From Leifsonia sp. AK011 (GTDB taxonomy: Bacteria; Actinomycetota; Actinomycetes; Actinomycetales; Microbacteriaceae): a stretch of 64,000 nucleotides of DNA. The notes beneath the pieces are model-generated. The model was given only the letters and a program-made list of their open reading frames with translations. It did no database searches and was not told the origin of the DNA. This document shows, piece after piece, positions 26,942-34,857 of the stretch. How positions within the stretch are numbered: position 1 is the stretch's first letter; each line of letters opens with the position of its first letter. The position numbers were made by a program, and so were the translations under genes. The DNA lies in assembly GCF_013410945.1 (NCBI RefSeq), contig NZ_JACCCH010000001.1, positions 310,001-374,000 on the forward strand, given 5' to 3'.

Positions 26942-27023
26942 CACCTCACAAACAGCGCGCTGATGTACGACCGGCGCGAATATGTGCACGCAGCTCGTAC
27001 ACCAGCGCGCTGTTTGCGAGGTG
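26942..27023. repeat. 29-bp palindrome between convergent genes
   Basis: Arms 26942-26970 and 26995-27023 are complementary at 27 of 29 positions around a 24-nt loop. The two exceptions are A/C on the plus strand but become U-G wobbles in minus-strand RNA, so the fold is complete in the transcript of the gene at 27086-27526. It may act as terminator or RNA stabiliser. Confidence 0.65.
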
Positions 27024-27085
27024 GCGTGGGTGGTGATCAGAGGAGCTAAGACGCGCGGGCCCAGGATGCTCGGTCCCAGGCGCTG

Positions 27086-27526
27086 CTACGCGTCGAACTC
27101 CTCGAGCACGAACAGCGGGATCTCGCGCTCCGTCTTCTGCTGGTAGTCGGCGTAGGGCGGGTACGCCGCAACGGCCCGCTCCCACCAGATCGCGCGCTCG
27201 TCGCCGCTGATCTCACGCGCCAGGTAGTCCTTCTTGACCGGCCCGTCCTGCAGCTCGACGTGCGGCTGCTTGACGATGTTGTAGTACCAGACGGGGTTCT
27301 TGGGTGCGCCCCCGAGGGATGCCACGACGGCGTACACCCCGTCGTGCTCGACACGCATGAGGGCGGTCTTGCGCAGCATCCCGGACTTGGCTCCGACCGT
27401 GGTCAGCACGATGACGGGCATGCCGCGAAGGTCGCCGCCCTCGGCGCCTCCGGTTGCCTCATACTTCTCGGCCTGCTCGCGGGCCCAGTCTGACGTGCTC
27501 GGTGCGTATTCTCCCTGAAGTGGCAT
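27086..27526 (-). CDS. Deazaflavin (F420)-dependent nitroreductase/quinone reductase family protein
   Basis: 146 aa of the Ddn/FDOR split-barrel family. Signature stretches are [36 protein letters not shown] and the C-terminal [16 protein letters not shown]. Family members use F420H2 to reduce quinones or nitro compounds. ATG 27526 is favoured; the frame is open to 27583 but that part overlaps a repeat. TACGCT sits 6 nt upstream of the ATG, a leaderless pattern. It follows the cupin/Tm-1 operon. A second, shorter family member is at 53142-53546. Confidence 0.9.
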   Translation of the reverse strand: MPLQGEYAPSTSDWAREQAEKYEATGGAEGGDLRGMPVIVLTTVGAKSGMLRKTALMRVEHDGVYAVVASLGGAPKNPVWYYNIVKQPHVELQDGPVKKDYLAREISGDERAIWWERAVAAYPPYADYQQKTEREIPLFVLEEFDA

Positions 27527-27548
27527 GCTTCCAGCGTAACCGCCGGGT

Positions 27549-27604
27549 GAGAGCGCACCTGTGGCTAGTGCCGTCGCCAGCACTGGTCAGAACTGCGTTC
27601 TCGG
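27549..27604 (+). repeat. Degenerate family-B palindromic unit
   Basis: Reads GAGAGCGCACCTGTGGCTAG, then CACTGGTCAGAACTGCG and TTCTCGG, matching both arms of the units near 61 kb but more diverged. It lies between the deazaflavin-reductase start and the cupin stop. Confidence 0.55.
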
Positions 27605-27632
27605 CAGCTCAACAGCGCTCGTGGACGGGTCT

Positions 27633-28043
27633 TCAGCCGCGATCCTGCACCCACAGTGGCGCCTCGCCCGGCGCGAGGATGCGCACGCTCGGGTCCTCGT
27701 CGATCGCCGTCTCGGCACCCGCCGGGTTGTACGTGACGAGGATGTGCAGCGGCACCCACCCGGTGTTGTACGTCGAGTGCAGCGCGTCGCGAGGCACGTA
27801 GATACCGTCGCCCGCCGCGATCGCGAACTCGCCGGAGTCACCCACGGTCTGCGTTCCCGTGCCCGAGACCACGTAGATCGTCTCCTCGGCGTCAGGATGC
27901 GTGTGCCGCTCGTGACCCTTGCCCGGGTACACGACCACCTCGCACATCGTGATGCCCGTGCCGGGGTCGGTCTCGGGCGAGACCAACCACTTGATGGTTC
28001 CCCAGTCGAGCACGCGGGTAGGCACGTCGTCGGGCTTCGTCAT
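27633..28043 (-). CDS. Cupin domain protein
   Basis: 136-aa single cupin. Metal-binding motif 1 is GKGHERHTHPDAEETIYVVS (His, His, Glu) and motif 2 is GDGIYVPRDALHSTYN (His). ATG 28043 overlaps the upstream gene's stop (TGATG), so it is the third gene of the Tm-1-like operon. It may act as a small-molecule isomerase, dioxygenase or metabolite sensor; the sequence does not decide. Confidence 0.9.
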   Translation of the reverse strand: MTKPDDVPTRVLDWGTIKWLVSPETDPGTGITMCEVVVYPGKGHERHTHPDAEETIYVVSGTGTQTVGDSGEFAIAAGDGIYVPRDALHSTYNTGWVPLHILVTYNPAGAETAIDEDPSVRILAPGEAPLWVQDRG

Positions 28044-28882
28044 CACGCCTCCCCAGTGAACGAGATCGCCTTGAACTCCTCGATCTGCTCACGGATGCCA
28101 CGTTCCGTGGGCAACCGCTCCGCCGAGGAGGCCCCGTAGAAACCGTGCACACCCGTCGTGTTCTGCAGCACGTACGCGGCATCCGCCGGCTCCGCGATGG
28201 GACCACCGTGGCAGATGACGAGCACGTCCGGGTTGATCGCGGTCGCGGCATCCGCGATCTCCTGCACGCGGCCCACCGACTCCTCGAGAGTCACGGCCGT
28301 CGTCTTCGCGCCGATCGTGCCCATCGTCGTGAGGCCCATGTGCGCGACGACGATGTCGGCCCCGGCCTCGGTCATGGCGACAGTCGACTCGAGGTCGAAG
28401 ACGTACGGCGTCGTGAGCAGGTCGCGCTCCGCCGCGAGCCGCACCATGTCGACCTCGAGCGAGTAGCTCATACCCGTCTCCTCGAGGTTCTGGCGGAACA
28501 GCCCGTCGATCAGTCCGACGGTCGGGAAGTTCTGCACTCCCGTGAACCCCATGCGCTTGAGGTCGTCGAGGAAGTGCCCCATGACGCGGAACGGGTCCGT
28601 GCCATTGACACCCGCTATGACGGGGGTGTCCTGCACGATCGGCAGCACCTCGCGCGCCATGTCGACGACGACCTGGTTCGCGTCGCCATAGGCGAGAAGG
28701 CCACTGAGCGAGCCTCGGCCGGCCATCCGGTAGCGCCCCGAGTTGTAGATGATGATCATGTCGACGCCGCCGGCCTCCTCGGACTTCGCCGAGATACCCG
28801 TACCCGCTCCGGCCCCGATGATGGGCTTGCCGGCCGCGACCTGGGCGCGGAGGCGTTCGAGGGCGGTTGTCCTGTCGATCAT
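28043..28882 (-). CDS. Phosphoenolpyruvate hydrolase-like TIM-barrel protein
   Basis: 279 aa, TIM-barrel family (PF09370). Characteristic segments are [60 protein letters not shown] and [15 protein letters not shown]. It is coupled to the Tm-1-like gene by a 4-nt overlap. In the plant virus-resistance protein Tm-1 the two domains are fused; here they are separate adjacent genes, which supports a complex. The reaction is not established. Confidence 0.88.
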   Translation of the reverse strand: MIDRTTALERLRAQVAAGKPIIGAGAGTGISAKSEEAGGVDMIIIYNSGRYRMAGRGSLSGLLAYGDANQVVVDMAREVLPIVQDTPVIAGVNGTDPFRVMGHFLDDLKRMGFTGVQNFPTVGLIDGLFRQNLEETGMSYSLEVDMVRLAAERDLLTTPYVFDLESTVAMTEAGADIVVAHMGLTTMGTIGAKTTAVTLEESVGRVQEIADAATAINPDVLVICHGGPIAEPADAAYVLQNTTGVHGFYGASSAERLPTERGIREQIEEFKAISFTGEA

Positions 28883-30123
28883 GCTTCTCCTTGGTGTTCT
28901 CTGATGAGGGCGTGGAGCGAGTCCGCCGCCTGGTGGGCCAGTGTCTCGTCGTTGATGTGGTCGTCGCTCACGATGACCGGGATGCCACCTGCCGCCTCGA
29001 TTACGGCGTCGAACAGCGCCTCGTCCGCTGCCTCGTCGCGGAACGGCATCCCGTCAGCGTCGAGCGCCGAGACGCCGCCGCGCGGAACGATGAGCACCGT
29101 GCGCGCCTGCCCGGCGAGCTTGTTGCCGAGGCGTCTGCCGAGCTCGGCGCTCTCCTCGACGGTCGTGCGCATGAGGGTGATCGTCGGGTTGTGCACGTAC
29201 AGCAGCCGGTCGTCGAAGTGGCCCGGCACCGACTCGCGCGGGCCGAAGTTGACCATGTCGAGGGCACCGAGGCTCACGACCTGGGGGATTCCGGCTGCCG
29301 CTGCCGCGGTCACGCGGTCGGGGCCCGCACTCAGGATGCCCCCCACGAGGTCGTCGGCGAGCTCCGTCGTCGTGAGGTCGAGCACACCCGCGAGAAGGCC
29401 CGAGCGTGCGAGCGACTCGAGCGCGCGACCTCCCGACCCCGTGGCATGGAACACAAGCACCTCGTACCCGAGCTGCTCGAGACGTTGGCGCGCGGCATCC
29501 ACTGCGGGCGTCGTGACGCCGAACATGGATGCCGCGATGAGCGGCCGGTCGTCGGACTCCTCGGGGTCGGCCTCCCTGGCCGCATGGGCGCTGGCCATTC
29601 CCGCGATCGCCGCGGCCGCGTTGCCGAGCACCACGCGGGACACCTGGTTGATGCCGGCGATGTCCACGACGGAGTACATGAGCGTGACGTCGCTGGCGCC
29701 CACGTACGGCGAGACGTCACCGGACGCCATCGTCGAGACGATCAGCTTCGGCAGCCCGATGGGCAGATCGCGCACGGCCCTGGCAGCGATGGATGACCCG
29801 CCGCTACCGCCGAGCGCGAGCACCCCGTTGAGGCGACCCTCCTCGAGGAGGTGCTGCGTGATCGCGGCGGCACCCTCGCCCATCACGGTGACGGCGGCAC
29901 CGCGATCGTTCGCCGCGATGAGCGTCTCGATGTCGCTGCCCGCGGCGCGAGCCAGCGCCTCGCGGGGGAAGTCGATCTCAGCGTCGAAGCCCTCGGGGTC
30001 GTGGGTTCCTGCGTCGAGGATCACGACGTCGACACCACTCTCGGCGAGCCTGTCGGCCATCCAGCGGTACTCGGAACCCTTGGTGTCGAGCGTGCCGACA
30101 AGAGCCACGATGGCGTGTGTCAC
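28879..30123 (-). CDS. Tm-1-like ATP-binding domain protein (UPF0261)
   Basis: 414 aa. N-terminal nucleotide-binding half ([40 protein letters not shown]) and C-terminal half ([40 protein letters not shown]). The family is homologous to the N-terminal part of tomato Tm-1 and binds ATP. It is the first gene of the operon Tm-1-like, PEP-hydrolase-like, cupin. Role unknown; operons of this kind are usually considered catabolic. A REP-like element sits directly upstream, so the promoter must be in or beyond it. Confidence 0.9.
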   Translation of the reverse strand: MTHAIVALVGTLDTKGSEYRWMADRLAESGVDVVILDAGTHDPEGFDAEIDFPREALARAAGSDIETLIAANDRGAAVTVMGEGAAAITQHLLEEGRLNGVLALGGSGGSSIAARAVRDLPIGLPKLIVSTMASGDVSPYVGASDVTLMYSVVDIAGINQVSRVVLGNAAAAIAGMASAHAAREADPEESDDRPLIAASMFGVTTPAVDAARQRLEQLGYEVLVFHATGSGGRALESLARSGLLAGVLDLTTTELADDLVGGILSAGPDRVTAAAAAGIPQVVSLGALDMVNFGPRESVPGHFDDRLLYVHNPTITLMRTTVEESAELGRRLGNKLAGQARTVLIVPRGGVSALDADGMPFRDEAADEALFDAVIEAAGGIPVIVSDDHINDETLAHQAADSLHALIREHQGEA

Positions 30124-30137
30124 GACGCTCCTCTCTC

Positions 30138-30240
30138 CGTTGGTTGAGGAGCGACCGAAGGTCGCGTCTCGAAACCAAGCCTACGTACTACGTCGGTCGC
30201 GCTTCGAGACGCTCGCTGCGCGAGCTCCTCAGCGAGCGGG
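30138..30240. repeat. REPIN-like element (family A, GGTTGAGGAG variant)
   Basis: Begins GGTTGAGGAGCGACC, pairs with GGTCGCGTCTCGAAACC, and after a spacer ends CTTCGAGACGCTCGCTGCGC and GAGCTCCTCAGCGAGCG. It fills the whole gap between the Tm-1-like start and the trkA stop. The same tips are found inside the ATP-grasp gene at 13.1 kb. Confidence 0.75.
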
Positions 30241-30933
30241 TCAGTGCAACTGGCTGAAGGCCTCCGCCTTGCTCGTCGAGCCCGCGACGAGCAGAGTGTC
30301 GCCCTCCTCGATCATGGTGTCGGCCGTGGCGTAGTTCCAGCGGCCACCGAGCCTGCGCACCGCGACCACGGTGACACCGAACTTGGTGCGGACCCCGGCA
30401 TCCGTCAGGTTCTTGCCGATCGTGCTGGGCGGCGGCGCCATCTTGATGAGCGAGAAGTCGTCGCCGATCTCGAGGAAGTCCTGCATCGACCCCCGCACGA
30501 GGTGCGCAACACGACGCCCCATGTCACCTTCCGGGAAGACGACGTGCTTGACACCCAGCTGCTCGAGGATGCGCCCGTGCTGCGCACTGACGGCCTTCAC
30601 CCAGAGGTGTTCGATGTTGAATCCGAGCAGGATCGAGGTGGTCAGGATGCTCGACTGCACGTCGTGCCCGATCGCAACCACCACGCGGTCGAACTCCGGC
30701 AGTGCGAGCTGCCGCAGCGCCTCCTCCTTGGTGGAGTCGGCCTGCACCACGTGGGTGAGCTGGCCGTTGAGCTCCTGCACGATGTCCTCGCGGAAGTCGA
30801 TGCCGAGCACCTCGGTTCCGCTGGCCATGAGTTCGAGCGCAAGGGCGCGACCGAAGCGACCCATACCGATGACGGCGACGGAGTCGGCCCTCGCGACGCG
30901 ACCGGCATCGGACTGTGAGTGTGACTTAGCCAA
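30241..30933 (-). CDS. trkA: TrkA/KtrA-type potassium uptake regulatory subunit
   Basis: 230-aa cytosolic RCK protein that gates a TrkH/KtrB channel by binding nucleotide. Rossmann loop VAVIGMGRFGRALALELM at ~18-35 (GxGxxG), Asp in VLGIDFRED and an RCK_C domain with FGVTVVAVRRLGG. It overlaps the channel gene upstream by 8 nt, so the two are co-expressed. The stop is followed by a REP-like element. Confidence 0.94.
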   Translation of the reverse strand: MAKSHSQSDAGRVARADSVAVIGMGRFGRALALELMASGTEVLGIDFREDIVQELNGQLTHVVQADSTKEEALRQLALPEFDRVVVAIGHDVQSSILTTSILLGFNIEHLWVKAVSAQHGRILEQLGVKHVVFPEGDMGRRVAHLVRGSMQDFLEIGDDFSLIKMAPPPSTIGKNLTDAGVRTKFGVTVVAVRRLGGRWNYATADTMIEEGDTLLVAGSTSKAEAFSQLH

Positions 30934-32263
30934 TGATCGGCCTTTCCTTGGGGAGTTGGTAGAGCACCTCGCGCTCTCGCAGCGCGAGCGCCGAGGCGAA
31001 GGTGATGGGGCCGAGACGGCCGACGATCATGAGCAGGCAGAGCAGCAATTGCGCGGCGAGCGGCAGCTCCTTGGTGATACCCGTGGAGAGCCCGACGGTG
31101 CCGAACGCCGACACCGTCTCGAAGAGCACAGGGCTGAGCGGGAGATCGGAGAGGAGCATGATCGCGACGGTGCACGCGGTGACGAGACCGGTGGCGAGCA
31201 GCACGACGGAGATCGCCTGGCGGTGCACCGCTCGCGAGAGGCGCTTGCCGAGAACGTTGACGACACCCTCGCCCCGCACCTCGGCCAGGAGGATGAAGAG
31301 CAGAACAGCGAACGTCGTCACCTTGATGCCGCCCGCGGTGCCCGCGGGGCCTCCGCCGATGAACATGAGCGCGGTCATGCCGAAGAGGGTCGAGTCATCC
31401 GCCGCCGCGATGTCGATCGAGTTGAACCCGGCGGTGCGGGTCTGCACGGATTGGAAGAACCCGGCGAGGATGCGCGCCGGCCAGGCGAGCGACCCGAGTG
31501 TGGCCGGGTTGTTCCACTCGATGGCCGTGATGTAGACGGTGCCCGCGAGCAGGAGAACGGGTGTCGCCCAGACGACGATGCGGGTGTTCATGCTCCAGCG
31601 CAGCGGGCGGCCCCAGTACTTGCGCAGCTGCAGGATCACCGGGAAGCCGAGGCCACCGAGGATGATCGCGACGCAGAGCGAGAGCGAGACGACCGGGTCT
31701 GCGACGTAGCTCATCATGTTGTCGCTGAAGAGAGCGAACCCGGCGTTGTTGAACGACGAGATGCCGTGGAAGATGCCGATCCAGGCGGCCTCGAGCGGAT
31801 TGCGGCCGTAGTGCAGCCAGAACCAGAGGAAGAGTACGAGCGCGACGGCGGCTTCGATGAGGAGCGAGATCCTCAGCACTCCCAGCACGAGTGACTTGAT
31901 GTCGGCCAGGTCGAGAGCTCGTGACTCGGCGGCCGTCGTGATGCGGGACGCGAGCGAGAGCCGCCCCATGACGGTGACGCCGATGATCGACGCGAACGTC
32001 ATGACCCCGAGGCCGCCGACCTGGATCAGCACGAGGATGACGACCTGCCCGAACGGGGACCAGAACGTGGGGGTGTCGACGATGATGTGCCCGGTCACGC
32101 AGATCGCCGAGACGGCGGTGAAGAAGGCCTCGATGAAGGATGCTCCGCCCGGGCCGGTCTTGGCGATCGGGAGCATGAGCAGCCCAGTGCCGAGGAGGAT
32201 GCCCACGACGAAACCGCCCAGGGTCCACTGGGCGGGACGAAGGCGGCGGCGCAGGCGGTTCAC
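30926..32263 (-). CDS. trkH: TrkH/KtrB-type potassium channel subunit
   Basis: 445-aa membrane protein with four M1-P-M2 repeats. The selectivity-filter loops read AVSAICVTGH, ISSFNNAGFA, VQTRTAGFNS and AFGTVGLSTG. Length and organisation are KtrB-like. It works with the RCK protein encoded just downstream as a K+ (or Na+-coupled K+) uptake system. It starts with ATG 32263 after a 180-nt intergenic region containing a hairpin. Confidence 0.95.
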   Translation of the reverse strand: MNRLRRRLRPAQWTLGGFVVGILLGTGLLMLPIAKTGPGGASFIEAFFTAVSAICVTGHIIVDTPTFWSPFGQVVILVLIQVGGLGVMTFASIIGVTVMGRLSLASRITTAAESRALDLADIKSLVLGVLRISLLIEAAVALVLFLWFWLHYGRNPLEAAWIGIFHGISSFNNAGFALFSDNMMSYVADPVVSLSLCVAIILGGLGFPVILQLRKYWGRPLRWSMNTRIVVWATPVLLLAGTVYITAIEWNNPATLGSLAWPARILAGFFQSVQTRTAGFNSIDIAAADDSTLFGMTALMFIGGGPAGTAGGIKVTTFAVLLFILLAEVRGEGVVNVLGKRLSRAVHRQAISVVLLATGLVTACTVAIMLLSDLPLSPVLFETVSAFGTVGLSTGITKELPLAAQLLLCLLMIVGRLGPITFASALALREREVLYQLPKERPIIG

Positions 32264-32333
32264 ACGCGCGAGGCGGAGTCAGTCACGAGGGGCCACGGTA
32301 CCGCAGGCTGTGCTGTCCCGCTAGCGCCAGACC

Positions 32334-32400
32334 TTGCGGAGGATGCCACGCCCGCGGCGCGCTCGGATCCGGGCTCGCTGCGGCGCGTCATCCTCCGCAA
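32334..32400. terminator. Hairpin between acyl-CoA dehydrogenase-like gene and trkH
   Basis: Arms 32334-32352 (TTGCGGAGGATGCCACGCC) and 32382-32400 pair at 17 of 19 positions. The loop is 29 nt. It lies 47 nt beyond the stop of the minus-strand gene at 32447 and upstream of trkH; probably a terminator for the former. Nothing else is evident in this gap. Confidence 0.45.
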
Positions 32401-32446
32401 CGTCGGTGGCTGCCCGCCGGAACGGGGGACAGCGCTGGCGTCGGAG

Positions 32447-33550
32447 CTACAACGGGCCGAGGAGGTTTGCCGCCACCGTGCTGTGGACCGACTCGGTGTC
32501 GCTCGGGTGGTAGATACCGGCGAGCACGTCGCGCTGGAGGCGGGCGAGTTCCGAGGAGCTGCGGTATCCGCCTCCGCCCGCCGAGCGCATGGCCTGGTCG
32601 ACGACGTACCGTGCCGTCTCGGTGGCGCGATGCTTGACGCCGACGAGGAGGCGGAACCAGTCGGCACCGTGATCGGCGAGCTCGTCGACATCCCGGGCCA
32701 GGGTCTCGATCTGAGGCGCCAGGGCGTCGAGGGCAAGTGCGGCGTCGGCGACGCGCCACCGGAAGTCCGGGTCCTTGTCGTAGGTCTGCCCGGTCTTCAG
32801 GCTCGTGCGCTTCTTCACGGCCTCGACCGCGAGCTCGAGGGCGCGGTCGGCGATGCCCGCGTAGACACTGCCGATGAGGAGGAGGAAGTTCGAGAAGATA
32901 CCGAAGATGAACGGGTCGGCGTTCGGACCCACCGGCAGGATGCGGGCAACCCGAGCCTCGGGAACGAAGGCGCCCTCGAGCACCGTGCTGTGGCTCTGGG
33001 TCGCACGCATGCCGAGGGTGTCCCAGTCGTCCTTGGAGCGCCAGCCGGGGGTGTCTCGCGTGATGAAGCCGTGGATGAGACGGTCGCCCTCCGGCCCGCT
33101 CTGCTTTCCGAAGATGCCGAGCCGGGTCCACGCTGGCGCGAGGGAAGTGAAGATCTTCGTGCCCGTGAACGCGTAACCGCCTTCGACGGTCTCAGCTGTC
33201 GTGAGCGAGTCCCAGAGCACGAGATCGTTGCCCTGCTCGCTGTTACCGAAGGCAAAGAGCTCACCGGATGCCGCGTCATCCAGTACCCACTGGAGGGAGG
33301 TGTCTCCGCGATCCTTCAGCACCCGCGCGACGCCCACCCAGACGAGGTGCATGTTGATGGCGAGCGCCGTGGCCGGGGCGTAGGCAGCGAGCATCCGCTG
33401 GTCACGGGCCGTCTCGAGGAGGCTCCGCGGCGCGAGGTAGCCAGCGGCGCGCAGGTCGTCGAGGTCCTCCTGGAAGAACGCGTTGTCGCGGTCGTAGCCA
33501 GCCGCCCGCGAGCGGATCCGCTGCAGCAGTTCCTCGGTGAGCACGGTCAT
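32447..33550 (-). CDS. Acyl-CoA dehydrogenase-like flavoprotein
   Basis: 367 aa with the three ACAD regions: N-terminal helices, a middle beta domain (GGYAFTGTKIFTSLAPAWTR, TLGMRATQSHSTVLEGAFV) and C-terminal helices (SAGGGGYRSSSELARLQRDV). The C-terminal DVLAGIYHPSDTESVH resembles the group that includes flavin-dependent monooxygenases such as DszC/SfnB, in which the acyl-CoA catalytic Glu is lost; I do not see that Glu. It may therefore be an oxygenase rather than a true dehydrogenase. It stands alone next to an HxlR regulator. Confidence 0.8.
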   Translation of the reverse strand: MTVLTEELLQRIRSRAAGYDRDNAFFQEDLDDLRAAGYLAPRSLLETARDQRMLAAYAPATALAINMHLVWVGVARVLKDRGDTSLQWVLDDAASGELFAFGNSEQGNDLVLWDSLTTAETVEGGYAFTGTKIFTSLAPAWTRLGIFGKQSGPEGDRLIHGFITRDTPGWRSKDDWDTLGMRATQSHSTVLEGAFVPEARVARILPVGPNADPFIFGIFSNFLLLIGSVYAGIADRALELAVEAVKKRTSLKTGQTYDKDPDFRWRVADAALALDALAPQIETLARDVDELADHGADWFRLLVGVKHRATETARYVVDQAMRSAGGGGYRSSSELARLQRDVLAGIYHPSDTESVHSTVAANLLGPL

Positions 33551-33630
33551 GGCATAACGCTACGCCTCATGGCCCTCAGCACCCGAGCAGTCGACCGACA
33601 GCGGCGAGCGCGAACCACTCGTGCCACCGG

Positions 33631-34086
33631 TCAGAGGGTCGCCGCTTCGGTGAACTCGCTCGTCACGAGGGCAGGGTCGACCAGTTCTCCCCCCTCGGTC
33701 ACGAAGACAAGATGCACCGGCGCGCCCGTCGACCGATCGACGAATCGCGCCGTCGGTCCCTCGGGCAGGCGGCGGTGGGCGTCGCCCCACTCGGTGAGGG
33801 CCGCGAGCACCGGGCGGAGGTCGCGGCCAGCATCCGTCAGCACGTACTCCTCCCGCTCGCGGGAGTTCTCGTCGCGATAGGCGCGCTTGGCCATGACCCC
33901 GTTGTCCACGAGGACGGTCAGCCGAGCGGCGAGGATGTCGCGCGCGACACCCAGCGCGTCCCGGAATTCGCTGAACCGGGTCCTGCCCCGGAAGGCCTCT
34001 CGCAGGATCAGCAGCGTCCACTTCTCGCCGACGACCTCGAGGGTCCTCGCAATGGAGCATCGTGCGTTGAATTCGGAGGGGTCCAT
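33631..34086 (-). CDS. HxlR family transcriptional regulator
   Basis: 151-aa winged-helix protein starting MDPSEFNARCSIARTLEVVG, with the HxlR core GEKWTLLILREAFRGRTRFS. Family members often sense quinones or electrophiles through the N-terminal Cys (here in ARCSIA). ATG 34086 has AGGA 7 nt upstream; a GTG two codons earlier is less likely. It is divergent from the SDR gene, with an operator-like palindrome between them, so it probably regulates that gene and itself. Confidence 0.92.
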   Translation of the reverse strand: MDPSEFNARCSIARTLEVVGEKWTLLILREAFRGRTRFSEFRDALGVARDILAARLTVLVDNGVMAKRAYRDENSREREEYVLTDAGRDLRPVLAALTEWGDAHRRLPEGPTARFVDRSTGAPVHLVFVTEGGELVDPALVTSEFTEAATL

Positions 34087-34100
34087 GTCCACATCCTACG

Positions 34101-34148
34101 TGAGTTGGAGATTCCTACCTAGGGTGCTAGGTTGTGACTTCCAACTCA
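34101..34148. promoter_or_regulatory. HxlR/SDR divergent operator and promoter
   Basis: Perfect 9-bp inverted repeat TGAGTTGGA (34101-34109) and TCCAACTCA (34140-34148), spaced 30 nt. A plus-strand promoter TTGGAG-N17-TAGGTT (34104-34132) lies between and over the arms. A TAGGAG ribosome-binding site then precedes the SDR ATG at 34162. Repressor binding here would block the SDR promoter. Confidence 0.7.
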
Positions 34149-34161
34149 GCTAGGAGCAGTC

Positions 34162-34857
34162 ATGATCGCAGGAGCAGTAGTCCTCGTTACCGGAGCCAAC
34201 GGGGGACTCGGTGTCGAGTTCGTCCAGCAGGCCCTCGACCGCGGTGCGGCCAAGGTCTACGCGACCGCGCGAACGCCGCGCACGTGGAGCGATGAGCGCG
34301 TCGTTCCGCTCGCGCTCGACGTCACCGACGAGGCCTCTGTTGCCGAGGTCGCGGGAGTCGCCGCCGACACGACGATCGTGATCAACAATGCGGGTATCGG
34401 CGGGGACGCGCCCATCGCCACCGGGGACATCGCGGACATCCGCGCCACCTTCGAGACCAACGTGTTCGGGGCGATCAACGTGGCCCGCGCCTTCGCCCCC
34501 GTGCTCGCTCGCAACGGCGGGGGCGCCCTCGTGGATGTGCACTCCCTGCTCAGCTGGCTCGGCGTGGCCGGTGCCTACAGCGCGTCGAAGGCCGCCTTCT
34601 GGTCGATCACCAACTCCCTGCGCCTGGAGCTCGCGCCCGCCGGGACGCACGTGATGGGCCTCCACCTCGGCTACACGGACACCCCCATGGTGACCAACGT
34701 GGCTGCACCCAAGAACGACCCGGCCGACGTGGTGCGCCAGGCCTATGACGGACTCGAGCTCGGCGAGTACGAGGTGCTCGCCGACGAAGCCTCGGCGCGC
34801 GTCAAGCAGGGGCTGGCCGCACCGATCACCGCTCTGTACCCGCAGCTGGCGGGCTAG
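34162..34857 (+). CDS. Short-chain dehydrogenase/reductase
   Basis: 231-aa SDR. Cofactor loop VLVTGANGGLGVEFV (TGxxxGxG) at ~8-22, NNAGIGG, and the catalytic Ser, Tyr and Lys in HSLLSWLGVAGAYSASKAAF. Substrate not predictable. TAGGAG lies 5 nt before the ATG. Controlled by the divergent HxlR regulator, so a response to a reactive carbonyl or quinone is plausible. Its stop overlaps the convergent kynureninase stop in the sequence CTAG. Confidence 0.93.
   Translation: MIAGAVVLVTGANGGLGVEFVQQALDRGAAKVYATARTPRTWSDERVVPLALDVTDEASVAEVAGVAADTTIVINNAGIGGDAPIATGDIADIRATFETNVFGAINVARAFAPVLARNGGGALVDVHSLLSWLGVAGAYSASKAAFWSITNSLRLELAPAGTHVMGLHLGYTDTPMVTNVAAPKNDPADVVRQAYDGLELGEYEVLADEASARVKQGLAAPITALYPQLAG

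Noticed and set aside
24794-26989. 731-codon minus-strand frame opposite zwf and the esterase
   Set aside because: Composition is typical of an antisense frame, and both plus-strand genes have conserved active-site motifs.
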